Assembly (NCBI GenBank): GCA_930367215.1
Contig: OV884056.1
Location: 232,119,127-232,183,126 of the forward strand
Direction of reading: 5' to 3'
DNA length: 64,000 nt
Origin: Pollenia angustigena
Taxonomy: Eukaryota > Arthropoda > Insecta > Diptera > Polleniidae
Below the pieces are notes generated by a model, which was not told where the DNA came from, made no database searches, and saw only the letters and a program-made list of their open reading frames with translations. Both the position numbers and the translations under genes were made by a program. Shown here in pieces: positions 20,184 through 31,054 of the stretch (position 1 is its first letter; each line of letters begins with the position of its first letter).

Positions 20184-20293
20184 TTTAATTTTAATATAAT
20201 TTATTAAGCTTGAGGTTTTTCTTTTTTTATATAAAAAATTTTTTATATAAAAAAAGAAAAACCTCAAGCTTAATAAATTATATTAAAATTAAA
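20184..20293. repeat. Perfect palindrome, 55-bp arms, no spacer
   Basis: Left arm 20184-20238 and right arm 20239-20293 are reverse complements with no loop, centred on AAAAAA|TTTTTT and containing AAGCTTGAGGTTTTTC. It lies 37 bp before tandem array 1. Confidence 0.85.
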
Positions 20294-20330
20294 TAAATAA
20301 AGGTTAAATAAAATAAAATTTATTTAAAAT

Positions 20331-21936
20331 AGGCTTAAGTTCATGAAATTTAATTTTTATTAAGTTATTTTTATGAAGAAAGGAATTTTACAACATGAAA
20401 ATTAATTAAAATTGTTATTGATAATCTTTCATTCTTGACGTGGCTCGGGCTCGAACCCTGGCCGGCAGGTTACCATGACATGTTTCGATCGCAACCACTC
20501 GATCTCCTCAGATGGATTTGCCGTCTTACACTCGCAGCCATCGACGACTGCTGACGTCACTAGTCAAACATCAATCCTTAAACCAAATTGTATTTTAACA
20601 TTTGGTAGATCGAAATTTGCTTTCCTGAATGATTATCCATTTTAATTGATTTTACATGTTTTTTCCTTTACTTCTGTTTTTTCGTACTGTCAAGAATTTT
20701 TCTTGAAGTCCAAGTACATTTTTTGTTTTTTCACTTTGTCTTTCTCTTTTCTGTTGACCTTTTTTAGCACAACTTGAAGGACAAATGTACACATAGAGCT
20801 CGTGCCTTAGCTTTAACAATAATTAGTATTGTGGTTATTTTGTTGAACTATTTATGGTTTTAATCCAAATTTTTAATATTTTTAATTAGGCTTAAGTTCA
20901 TGAAATTTAATTTTTATTAAATTATTTTTATGAAGAAAGGAATTTTACAACATGAAAATTAATTAAAATTGTTATTGATAATCTTTCATTCTTGACGTGG
21001 CTCGGGCTCGAACCCTGGCCGGCAGGTTACCATGACATGTTTCGATCGCAACCACTCGATCTCCTCAGATGGATTTGCCGTCTTACACTCGCAGCCATCG
21101 ACGACTGCTGACGTCACTAGTCAAACATCAATCCTTAAACCAAATTGTATTTTAACATTTGGTAGATCGAAATTTGCTTTCCTGAATGATTATCCATTTT
21201 AATTGATTTTACATGTTTTTTCCTTTACTTCTGTTTTTTCGTACTTTCGTCAAGAATTTTTCTTGAAGTCCAAGTACATTTTTTGTTTTTTCACTTTGTC
21301 TTTCTCTTTTCTGTTGACCTTTTTTAGCACAACTTGAAGGACAAATGTACACATAGAGCTCGTGCCTTAGCTTTAACAATAATTAGTATTGTGGTTATTT
21401 TGTTGAACTATTTATGGTTTTAATCCAAATTTTTAATATTTTTAATTAGGCTTAAGTTCATGAAATTTAATTTTTATTAAATTATTTTTATGAAGAAAGG
21501 AATTTTACAACATGAAAATTAATTAAAATTGTTATTGATAATCTTTCATTCTTGACGTGGCTCGGGCTCGAACCCTGGCCGGCAGGTTACCATGACATGT
21601 TTCGATCGCAACCACTCGATCTCCTCAGATGGATTTGCCGTCTTACACTCGCAGCCATCGACGACTGCTGACGTCACTAGTCAAACATCAATCCTTAAAC
21701 CAAATTGTATTTTAACATTTGGTAGATCGAAATTTGCTTTCCTGAATGATTATCCATTTTAATTGATTTTACATGTTTTTTCCTTTACTTCTGTTTTTTC
21801 GTACTTTCGTCAAGAATTTTTCTTGAAGTCCAAGTACATTTTTTGTTTTTTCACTTTGTCTTTCTCTTTTCTGTTGACCTTTTTTAGCACAACTTGAAGG
21901 ACAAATGTACACATAGAGCTCGTGCCTTAGCTTTAA
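20331..21936 (+). repeat. Tandem array 1 of a 557-560 bp unit
   Basis: Units begin AGGCTTAAGTTCATG at 20331, 20888 and 21448. The third is cut off at about 21936. Copies are nearly identical, implying recent amplification or homogenisation. Each unit holds, on the minus strand, a tRNA-like module with GAGTGGTTGCGATCG (A-box-like) and GGTTCGAGCCC (B box), in the style of a tRNA-Ser/Leu-derived SINE head. No protein-coding potential. Confidence 0.9.
20447..20510 (-). promoter_or_regulatory. tRNA-like Pol III promoter in tandem unit (first copy)
   Basis: B box GGTTCGAGCCC reads on the minus strand at 20447-20457. About 45 bases upstream on that strand is GAGTGGTTGCGATCG, resembling a D-arm/A box. 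The same module recurs in each unit of both arrays. Confidence 0.55.
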
Positions 21937-22073
21937 TTTTCATGTTGTAAAATTCCTTTCTTCATAAAAATAATTTAATAAAAATTAAATTTCATGAACT
22001 TAAGCCTAATTAAAAATATTAAAAATTTGGATTAAAACCATAAATAGTTCAACAAAATAACCACAATACTAAT
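21935..22073 (-). repeat. Inverted partial unit closing array 1
   Basis: Reverse complement of the unit junction (end of one unit plus start of the next, including CTTAAGCC). It makes a foldback end at the right of the array. Confidence 0.85.
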
Positions 22074-22231
22074 TATTTATTTAAAATGTTTAAAGTAAAA
22101 GAAAAAAACTTCTTGTAATTTATACATTATTTTCAACCAAGACCGTTGCAAAGAAAATGTCCACCACACTGTGTGTACCAAATATGGACAATTTTTTTCT
22201 TGCCGTTCATTAGATACAAAAAAAATTATTT

Positions 22232-22440
22232 TGTGCCGCGCCCAATTCTCTAATCCCACCCACATTTTGTCGAATGCTGTGTATTGCTAACCAAGATGAT
22301 TGTACCTTGTTGCGAAACTTTGACTCTTCTTTAGATATATAGAAATATATAAGGTCTTTGTATGGGAGGTGCCTCGCGCACTTCTCCCGCCCAGATTTTA
22401 TCAGATGTTGTGTATTGATAACCAAGATATGAACAAATTT
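22232..22440. repeat. Short dispersed repeat, copies 2 and 3
   Basis: Two adjacent copies of the sequence at 7329-7420, sharing CCCRCCCA...TGTGTATTG(A)TAACCAAGAT. It is probably one larger dispersed repeat with two internal units. Confidence 0.5.
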
Positions 22441-22984
22441 GAAAGCTTTAGCTCTCGCCGATTTGTTTGCAATGTAATAAGCCAATGGTATGGGATGCAG
22501 ATTTAAATAAGCTTAAAACCTCCAAAAGATTGACCTGCAGTTTCTACACCTTGTTATTATTTTCATGATCTCTCATACATTTGGCTGTGAAAAATGCCTT
22601 TCGTATTCATATTTTTTTTGATAAGTTTTTGATACATTGTTTTTTTTTTTTTTATATAAATAAAAAATGTTTGTGAAGTAAAGTACCGGTTTTTTTAGAC
22701 AAATAAAAATAATTTTTGGTTTCTTTATTTTTTGTGATTAAAAATGTGGTACCTTATTTTTCAAAAAAAAAAAATTATAAAAAAATATTTGTTCCCAAAT
22801 TTATTTCAGTTAAATTTAGAGTTACCTTACCGTAAAAAAGTAAGACCAATCTATTTCTTACAGATTAAGACGTAACATCTTACTGCTAACTGTAATCGTT
22901 CTAATTGCTTTACATACAACAAAATGAATCAGCTGATTTTCAACGTTACTGTTACTCCCGGCTAACTGAGCCTTAAATCATACT
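22441..22984. other. No gene; low-complexity AT-rich
   Basis: T-rich runs near 22639-22652 and A-rich runs near 22765; nothing else recognised. Confidence 0.4.
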
Positions 22985-23345
22985 ACCGCACACGCACACA
23001 TGGTTGTGGTAAACATATTCTAAGAGCAACATATTACGATATTATCCATGATATTACGATTATATTGAATCATATTATGACCAAATATATTTGTAATATT
23101 ACAACATAATATTTTTCCCTTAATCATATTATTATCATGTTAATCATAATAAGTTAAGGAGTTATCATATTATTGTCATGAAAATCATAACAAAATTAGA
23201 AGTTGCTGATCATATTATGATACAATGGTGGTCAGAACAAAAAAAAAATATTTTTAATTTTTTTGCATAGATTTTTTATTTTGTGCCACTTTACAATTTT
23301 TTCTTTATTTTTTATTTCATTATTTTTTTTTAAATTATTTTTTGT
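22985..23345 (+). repeat. Partial copy of the CATGGTTG TIR element
   Basis: Starts CACACATGGTTGTGGTAAAC and follows the left part of the element at 25649-27684 through repeated ATCATATTATG-type motifs. Similarity fades near 23345 and no right end is seen. Confidence 0.65.
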
Positions 23346-24244
23346 CCAACCATAGATTTTCTCAGTATTTTGTTGTATTTAGCTGTACATGGTTTGAATA
23401 ATACAGTGTTGTGATAATCAGTCCATTATTTACAATGGGTGCAATAAGCCACACTTAAAGAATTCAAACAAAAAACAGTGGTTTATATCGTCGTTTGAAA
23501 ATGGCATTATAACTATTTACCAGTTAATTATATTCATAATTAGGGCTTGGTACAACTTTCTTTAGATTATTTTTCCTCCTCTTCTAAACTTCTGTTGAAT
23601 GAATTAAGTATGACTTTAGTTCAGACATATTTTTTCTGCAAAGGTTATTTCTTGAATCTAAGCTATTACGCTCACAATAATATTATAGTAACAGACTGTA
23701 GTTTATTTAAGAAGCATTCAGTCATTTTTAAAAAAATAAACATTTAAAATTCCAAGCAAATTTATATTTAACTGATTCAAACATTTATTCAAAAAAACTA
23801 AGTGCACATTAATACGGATTTTCAGTAGCAGTTAAGTTATTTAAAATAACGAAAAATTCATTTAATTTTTACTGTAAAAAATTTAATTGCAAATTCCGTA
23901 AAAACAAAGGAATATTCAGTTATTTATATAATTTAACTACCAAAAAATATATTTTTCGTTTACAAAAAAAAAAAAAAAAAAAAAAAAAAACGGTTTGATC
24001 GTTTTGTTAATCAAAATTAACATATTCTATTTTATAAATTTTCATATTATTCGAATGAAAAATATTGAAGGAAAAAGACTATTAAATTATTAAAATTTAT
24101 GAAATAAATGTTACTCACCGTGAGAAATAAATTCCAAGATCATATTTTATTTTGTAAAATAATTTAGATAAATAAGAGTTCTTCTGTGAACAACGGGATT
24201 AGGTCAGTACAACGAAAGAAAAACAAACATTTGTAGCGGGATAA
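23346..24244. other. No gene; contains long A tract
   Basis: A run at 23964-23990. Otherwise AT-rich with no recognisable feature. Confidence 0.4.
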
Positions 24245-24718
24245 AGGCCCAACCAGAATGTAAATAACGTGGCTTAAGCTACTGAGCCAATACATGTAAA
24301 TCATATGTGTCAAACCAAATTGAACTAAAGGAAACTTTATGTTAAGTTCTATAAAACTGTCATTTGCTTTAGCAAGGTGCGAAACTATTCGCTCATTCCG
24401 TACGGAATACATTTTTTTTAATTTGTTTTTGTTATTTTAAATGCATTTGAGAGGCTTTTTGTTTTATTTTTGACAGTAGCTTAATTTTGTTTATGCCCAA
24501 GGCGAATTCATGGAAACGGTGGTGTCGATACTACAACCAGTAACAACACCAAAAACACAACAATGTATTTTGTGGCTGCTTTCGTTGGCCGATATGTCAA
24601 AAACACAATTAACTTTTGACATTCCTCTCTCTAATTTAAAAAAAAAGTAGCACAGCTGTGCTTTCAACGCCACCTGAAAAATGAATTCGCCTTGTTTATG
24701 CCCATTCTGGTTAGGCCT
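24245..24718. mobile_element. MITE family II, copy 1, interrupted
   Basis: Ends AGGCCCAACCAGAATG and CATTCTGGTTAGGCCT are inverted repeats. The interior carries the palindrome TTCCGTACGGAA at about 24394, also present in copy 2 (30783-31054). A 195-bp MITE sits inside at 24499-24693. Confidence 0.8.
24499..24693. mobile_element. AAGGCGAATT MITE, copy 1 (MULE-like duplication)
   Basis: 195 bp with ends AAGGCGAATTCAT and ATGAATTCGCCTT, flanked by an exact 9-10 bp duplication GTTTATGCCC (24489-24498 and 24694-24703). A 9-10 bp duplication suggests a Mutator-like superfamily. Same ends and length as 45130-45323. Confidence 0.85.
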
Positions 24719-24766
24719 CAAGTAAATAATAATATTCTCTCTCTCTCTTTCTCATTAGAAAAACAA

Positions 24767-25143
24767 CCCAGCGGGAAAATGTCATCAATAGGAATCTTGT
24801 ATAATATTTGATTCCAGAATTCATTATTCTTAACACGGAACATGTCCTAGGATTGTAATAAATTATTTTAATGAATCCTGCGAAGGCATAAAATAATGCA
24901 TCCTTTATGACAAAAACTTGTAAACGACATAAAGGCAGTAATAAATAACGAATTTTTATTAAGAAAATGTATAAAAAAACACAAAAAATAATTACGAACA
25001 GAGAAAATACATTCCTTGTTCTACAAATGTGTAAATTTACGTGGTAATCAGTCTGATAAAATAACCTTCTCGATTCCAATGAATGCATTATTACATTATT
25101 TTTTAAGTTATTTATGTAATCAATTCCTTATTTTCCCGCTGGG
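24767..25143. mobile_element. MITE with CCCAGCGGGAAAA ends
   Basis: 377 bp; left CCCAGCGGGAAAAT and right ATTTTCCCGCTGGG. Preceded by a (CT)n microsatellite at 24736-24753. No clean duplication seen. Confidence 0.7.
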
Positions 25144-25648
25144 AAAGAAATTCGGCCCCTTTGTGGAGTATACAAGTAAAACCTGTATTATATAAAATTA
25201 ATGAAAAGTCATTTGTTTATACGGAATTCGGTGTTGAATTTTTGATAAACTTTTCGTTATTAATAAATGAAAAATAAGTAGACCGGTTTTTAACTGAATT
25301 TGCATTTATTTTATACTAAAATTTCAGTTTATTTTACGTATAGAATATTGTGAGTGTACTTTGGGATCAGTTAATTGATTAATTAATAGAATCCTTGGCA
25401 TGAGAGCCTCTTGTTTTTCTTCATATCGTCACTAAAATCGTAAAAGGCCGTTTCTTACATTTTAAAAATTTTACATGAGAAGAAAAAATCTATTTAACAT
25501 GATAAATTACATTAAACTGTTAATTATTAATTTTTGTTCTATTTTTCTTCTAAGCCCTACCAGCTGTTTTGACAATTAACAATGTTGCATTTTATTAAAA
25601 CAGCTAGTTAGCTAAGTCTTTAAGCGTTTATCATTTAATCGTTTGTTG
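25144..25648. other. No gene seen
   Basis: AT-rich intergenic sequence without recognisable features. Confidence 0.4.
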
Positions 25649-25714
25649 ATACACACAACGAAAAAACATGGTTGCGGTAAACATATTCTAAGAGCAACAT
25701 ATAAGGATTATTAT

Positions 25715-26984
25715 TAGGGTATTCCCGATTAACTGATCGGTTAATTTAAAATTGCGTTTTTTCGATTAACGATTAAACCGGTTAATTTCAGTCGATTAAC
25801 CGATTTACCGATATAACAAAATTTTGAATTTTTTGTAGTATTATAACAAATTTTGTTTGTGTTTTTTATTATTTGTTTCGTCTCATATTCAAAAGGTATG
25901 TGTTCAGAAAATATTTTTTCATACAATATATTTTCTTCTAGCAATACATTCTTAAGATACAGTACAAAAACAGAAACTAAGGGATTCGGAAATAAACTTT
26001 TTTGCAGAATGTGCGGTGCTGAGCTATGCCAGATGATGGCCTGACAACAGAAGAAACTCTCGATAGTAACCGAAACAATTAGAAGTGATCAAAATTTTAA
26101 AAAATTGAAACAGTACTATCATGGCATAATGGAAGATTTTATATGTTTAGAGAAATCCAGGAAAAAGACTGAGAAATTAGATATTCTGTATTATGGATTG
26201 CTTTGGATTTCTCTAACATCTTCGATAAATGCAAGAATTTTTCTCCAAGTTAAGATTTAACAAATCTAAAGAAAATAATCGCTTAAATGCTAAACATTTA
26301 AACCAAATTATTTTTCGAACGTACGGGGTCGCGAACTTACGATTTTTCCATGTGTTTTTTTTTTATTATTATCACCATGAATTTTCCCAAAAATATCTTA
26401 AAATTTCCTTAATAAAAACCTAATACTCAATTTACAATTGATTGTAATGGAGAGATTGTGAAGAAATATTCCAAACATAACATTTTTTTTGCATGTAAAA
26501 TAATTATATAAAAATGTCTTTAAAACATATAAAGTTTTCCAGTTTCAAGCCCAATTTCCTCAAGTAAAACAGCTGAGATATGCTATAAAAACCATTCTTT
26601 TATAAAAACATAGACTTTTTTTTATAATAATAAACAATGAAAGACGATGCTTACCAACATTCTATTCTTTCATCCTGGTAGAACATTCTGTGGGGATGCC
26701 CATATGTATTAATTAGTATTGCATTTTCTTTGTTTGCTCATTTTAGTCCAAGAATTGTTTTGTTTGTTATGTTATTGTTTTTTTTTTCAATAATAAACTC
26801 CAAATAATAAATAATTTTTGCATTTTTGTTTATTGAAATTACTTAATTTATAACAAAACTTTATTAATCGGTTAACCGATCAATAGCAATATTAACCGAT
26901 TATTAACCGATTAAACCAAAACCTCGGTTGATTAATCGAGCGATTAACCGATTAAAGCAAAAGCCCGATTAAATGAATACCCTA
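25715..26984 (+). mobile_element. hAT element 2
   Basis: 1,270 bp with perfect 8-bp duplication ATTATTAT (25707-25714 and 26985-26992). Ends TAGGGTATTCCCGATTAA and, inward from the right, TAGGGTATTCATTTAATC. Both subterminal regions carry many copies of CGATTAACCG / CGGTTAAT, probable transposase-binding sites. It sits inside the CATGGTTG element. Confidence 0.93.
26229..26330 (+). pseudogene. hAT 2 transposase C-terminal remnant
   Basis: Codons read QEFFSKLRFNKSKENNRLNA then KHLNQIIF. This fits the hAT dimerisation domain pattern (ERxFSxAG...RNRLxxxxxxxLxFL), with several key positions changed. Stops lie nearby in the same frame, so it is decayed. Confidence 0.6.
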
Positions 26985-27935
26985 ATTATTATTGAACCAC
27001 ATTATGACCAAATATATTCGTAATATTACATCATAATTTTTTCCCCTTAAATATATTCTTATCCTGTTAATCATAATAAGTTAAGAAGTTATCATATTAT
27101 TTTCATTTTAATCATTACAAAGTCAGAGGTAATCATATTATGATACACTGGTACTGTAACAACAATTAAAAATAAATTAAATTTTTTTGCATAAAGTTAA
27201 TACAATTTCTTTATTTTTTTAAAATGGGTTTTTTAATTTGTATTTTTTTTTAAATTGTTGAACTCACTAACAAATAATTTTATAGGCATATGTAAAAAAA
27301 ACGACACAACTGATGGAAAATTATTTCACGAATGGCGTTAACAAAATATTATTAGAGTAAAAATATTTTTATTGTATTTTAAACATATTATGATAACAAT
27401 ATAGAAAGTTATCATGTTATGGCTATTAAATATCATGATATGGTTGTAAGTAAAATACTATGTTTTCAAAACTATCATTATTTAATTGTTGGAACACGTA
27501 TAATTTTTTAGTCAACAATACTCAAATTATAATTGCAATAAACATTGGTATGTTAGCAGTAACTGTAGTATTGCTGATATAAAATCAAAATAACAATTAT
27601 TTGTGTGCGACAACAATATATGGTTACAATAAGCACAGTGTAGTTGCCATAACCATGCACAACCATATTTTTTCTCTGCGTGTATCTTATATAATTACAT
27701 TATATATTTATACACATAAATCATATATTTCATATATAACTTTAAATGGGTTACATTTAAAACTATCGTTATTCAAAAGCAATGCGAAATTAAATTTTTA
27801 GATACAACATTTTACTGAGGTTTCAAGATTTTTTTTACCGTTATTTGATTGCCTTTTTGATGTTTTTTTTTTTTTGGCACTTAAATACTTGATATAAATA
27901 CTTAAAAGAATTGTGTATGAAACAAGACTAATTAT

Positions 27936-28653
27936 TATACCCACACCACAATAGTGGAGAGGGTATTATGCATTAGTGCTGATGTGTGTAACGCCTTAAA
28001 ATATTAGTCTTAGACCCATCTTAAAGTATACCGATCGACTCAGAATCACTTTCTGAGTCGAACTAACGATGTCCGGCTGGCAGGCAGGCTGGCTGGCTGG
28101 CTGGCTGTCCATGTAACTTTGTGCGCAAAGTACAGGTCGCAATTTTGGAAATAATTTGATGAAATTTGGGTCATAGGGTCTTATTGGCACGAGGACCAAG
28201 GCTATTGAAAATGGGCTGAATCGTAGGACCACGAGGGAAGATAGGGGGAAATTTCTTCCTCTCAGAAACTTTCAGACATATTTCAATGAAATTTAAAACA
28301 TAGATATATCCATATCTATATGGACACAAAGTGTATAAATTTTTAAAAAAATTGGACCGCGAGGGGAGATAGGCACAATTTCTGCCTCTCAAATCGATTT
28401 TAATGAAATTTAAACCATAGATAGATCCATATCTATATGGACACATTAGCTATACAGTTTTTCAAAAATAGGACCACAAGGGGAGGTAGGGGGCAATTTC
28501 TGCCTCTCACAAACTTTCAAACCGATTTTCATGAAGTTTATAAACATAGATAAATCTATATTTATATGGACACATAAGCCTGATGTGTTTTTAAATACTG
28601 TGGTGTAGGGTATCATATGGTCGGGCTTGACCGACTATACTTTCTTACTTGTT
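27936..28653 (-). mobile_element. Helentron/DINE-like element family 1, copy 1
   Basis: Begins TATACCCACACCACAATAGT and ends with the hairpin GGTCGGGCTTGACC followed by TTTCTTACTTGTT. Internally it has a (GGCT/GGCA)n microsatellite at about 28078-28107 and three tandem repeats of about 115-125 bp (near 28226, 28353 and 28471), each with CTGCCTCTCA-like and TATATGGACACA-like motifs. Subterminal palindrome, central microsatellite and 3' hairpin match the plan of DINE-1/Helentron elements. No coding sequence. Confidence 0.65.
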
Positions 28654-29569
28654 TTTAAATGCAAAATAAACTCTAATTGCGGTTTGACAACAACAAGATG
28701 TTTGTGTGAAAACATTTTTGATTTTCGTAAAAACATGCTTCATACGTTTAACATATCTTTGATCAAACCGCTTGGGTGGTTTATTTGGCCCTTATGAAAT
28801 AAAATAATGTTTTAAATAAAAGTAGCGTTCAAAACAGTGGGAAAAAATAACATAAAAAAATATGCTGAACGGTTTCTAGTAGTTTGTTGAATGTGCCCCA
28901 AATTATTCACATTTTGCATCATTGTGAACTCATACATACCTAAATGTAAAATAAACGAAGGTGGAATAAATATTAATACTAATTTCTAAAAGATAGAAAA
29001 CGTTTGAAAAGAGAATAATATATTATATTACAAAAAATAGTTCAATCTGAACTAATTTTAAGATCATCCCTCGTTTTTTGTGTAGATAGATATAAAAAAA
29101 CAATTTATATATTCATTTTTTCAGTACCACAATCATTTATTTCTTTGCAAATGCAAAATACGTGTATACTTATTTTACCAACCATTTTCTGTTGATTTTT
29201 TTTGCTCATTTACTTATTCATATTATAAATTTAGATTAATTAAATAAATTAAAATTTATGTTGTATTTGATTTTATTTAAATACACCATCATAAGCAATA
29301 AATGTGTAAAGGATGTGAATAGTTTTACATGGCAGAATGTATACTATTATTCGCAATAAATCTTAATTGGTTGTGAGATTTAAATGATAATCGTGGTAAT
29401 GAATGTAATTTATTATTAAATATAACTTTAAATTCTTTTTAAATGGCGGTTGAATAGCAATATGTCGATGCAAAATTAATGGTTTAAGGGAACACGAATG
29501 GGAAAGATTTTAAAAACGACAAGAAAATTTCATAATATGTATTTGTAAAACATTCTGCTTGTTATTGAA
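28654..29569. other. No gene seen
   Basis: AT-rich intergenic sequence without recognisable features. Confidence 0.4.
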
Positions 29570-30350
29570 GTTCAGCTCTCTTTAAATTCTAGTTCAGTTC
29601 TTGTTTAGTTCTAGTTTAGTTCTAGTTCAGTTCTGGTTCAGCTCTAGTTCAGTTGTAGTTCAGTTCTAGTTAAGCTCTAATTCAGTTCTAGTTCAATTCT
29701 TGAGTGCCCCGGTAGGCTAGCTGGTAGCGAGCTAGTCTATCAGCGCTGGAGTTGCGGGTTTGATTTCCTAGGAAATTAAAAAAAAGTTCAGTTCTAGTTC
29801 GATTTAAGCTCAGCTATAGTTCAGTTCTAGTTGAGTTCTAGTTCAGCTCTAGATTAGTTCAAGCTCATTTCTAGTTTAGTTCTAGCTCAAGTTCAATTCT
29901 AGTTCAGTTCTAGTTCCTTTCCAGTTTAGTTCTAGTTCAGTTTTAGATCAGTTCTAGTTCAGTTCTAGTTTAGTTTTTGTTTAGTTCTAGTTCAGTTCTA
30001 GTTTAGTTTTTGTTCAGCCCTATTTTAGCTCTAATTCAGTTCTAGTTGAGTTCTAGTTCAGTTCAGTTCTAATTCAGTTCGAGTTCAATTCTAGTTCAGT
30101 ACTAGTTCTGCTCTAGTTCAGTTTTAGCTTATTTCTAGCTCGGTTCTAGCTCAGTTCTAGTTCAGTTCTAGTTTCGTTCTAGTTCTGTTCAAGTTCAGTT
30201 CGAGTTCAGTTTAAGTTCAGCTATAGTTCAGTACTAGTTCAGTTTAAGTTTAGTTCTAGTTCAGGTTTAGTTCAGTTTCAGTTCAGTTCAAGATCACTTC
30301 TAGTTTAGCTTAGTTGAGTTTTAGGTCTGCTCTAGTTCAGTTTCATTAAA
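29570..30350 (+). repeat. Minisatellite of 11-bp CAGTTCTAGTT-type unit
   Basis: About 780 bp of degenerate repeats of CAGTTCTAGTT with many point variants (AGCTC, AATTC, GGTTC). A SINE interrupts it at 29703-29785. No open frame persists. Confidence 0.9.
29703..29785 (+). mobile_element. tRNA-derived SINE, copy 1 (truncated)
   Basis: AGTGCCCCGGTAGGCTAGCT then GGTAGCGAGC is a tRNA-like head. A degraded B box GGGTTTGATTTCC follows, then a short A tail. It matches the SINE at 52019-52176 but lacks its middle. Repeat units on both sides show it inserted into the minisatellite. Confidence 0.8.
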
Positions 30351-30782
30351 GTTAATATAAAATGTTGAATACAATATAAAGTGTATTTTTAATTTTGTTA
30401 ATGCTCCGTTTGACTTCTAGTTGTGTAAGATGTAACAGTAGTAATTTGGGTTTACTTTGTGATAATTTTTGTTTTGCAAATGACGTTGTTTTTCTGTTGT
30501 AATAAATTTTTTGTAAAAACTTTATTCAAATATTTATTCAACTGACTATAAAACAATATTTGAAGGGAAATATTTTCATTTTGGTACGCAATTTAATTTA
30601 ATATTCCTAATGACCTACAATTCCTTAAAAGTCTAAAAAGCTTTAAAATTTTTCGGGGACATTTATTAAATTTTTTTTTGTCTTTTTCAAAATAAATCGC
30701 AACATCTGCTTCTGATGCAATTGTTCGTAATATCAGTTGTTTTAACTTAACAGCATTTAATGTCTAGCAATTAATAAAGCTT
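30351..30782. other. No gene seen
   Basis: AT-rich intergenic sequence without recognisable features. Confidence 0.4.
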
Positions 30783-31054
30783 AAGGCTCAACCATAATAT
30801 GCATAGTCTTGCTTAACCTACTGTCAAAAAGTAACAAAAAGTCTCTCAAATGTATTTAAGAAAACAAAAACAAAATAAAAAAACATTTGATTCCGTACGG
30901 AATGTGCGATTAAATTCGCACTTTGCTTAAGCAAATTACAGTTTCATTAAACTCAGCAAAAAGTTTCCTTAAGTTCAATATGGTTTGCTTCATATAATTT
31001 ACATGTAATCGCTCAATTGCTTAAGCCAACTTAAGCCCATTGTGGTTGGGCCTT
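30783..31054. mobile_element. MITE family II, copy 2
   Basis: Ends AAGGCTCAACCATAATATG and CATTGTGGTTGGGCCTT. Central palindrome TTCCGTACGGAA at about 30893. About 272 bp, in inverted orientation to copy 1 relative to the flanking internal motifs. Confidence 0.8.

Larger units (their letters stand above)
25649..27684. mobile_element. TIR element with CATGGTTG ends, containing hAT 2
   Basis: Left end ACACACAACGAAAAAACATG then GTTGCGG; right end, read inward, ACACGCAGAGAAAAAATATG then GTTGTG. Without the hAT insertion it is about 760 bp. The internal ATCATATTATG-rich part matches 22985-23345. Confidence 0.7.

Noticed and set aside
20440..20520. Functional tRNA gene in the tandem unit
   Set aside because: B box is good, but the acceptor and anticodon arms do not pair convincingly by eye and the module is repeated in every unit.
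20331..21936. CRISPR-like or rDNA-like array
   Set aside because: Units are ~560 bp, nearly identical throughout with no spacer variety, and contain no rRNA sequence.
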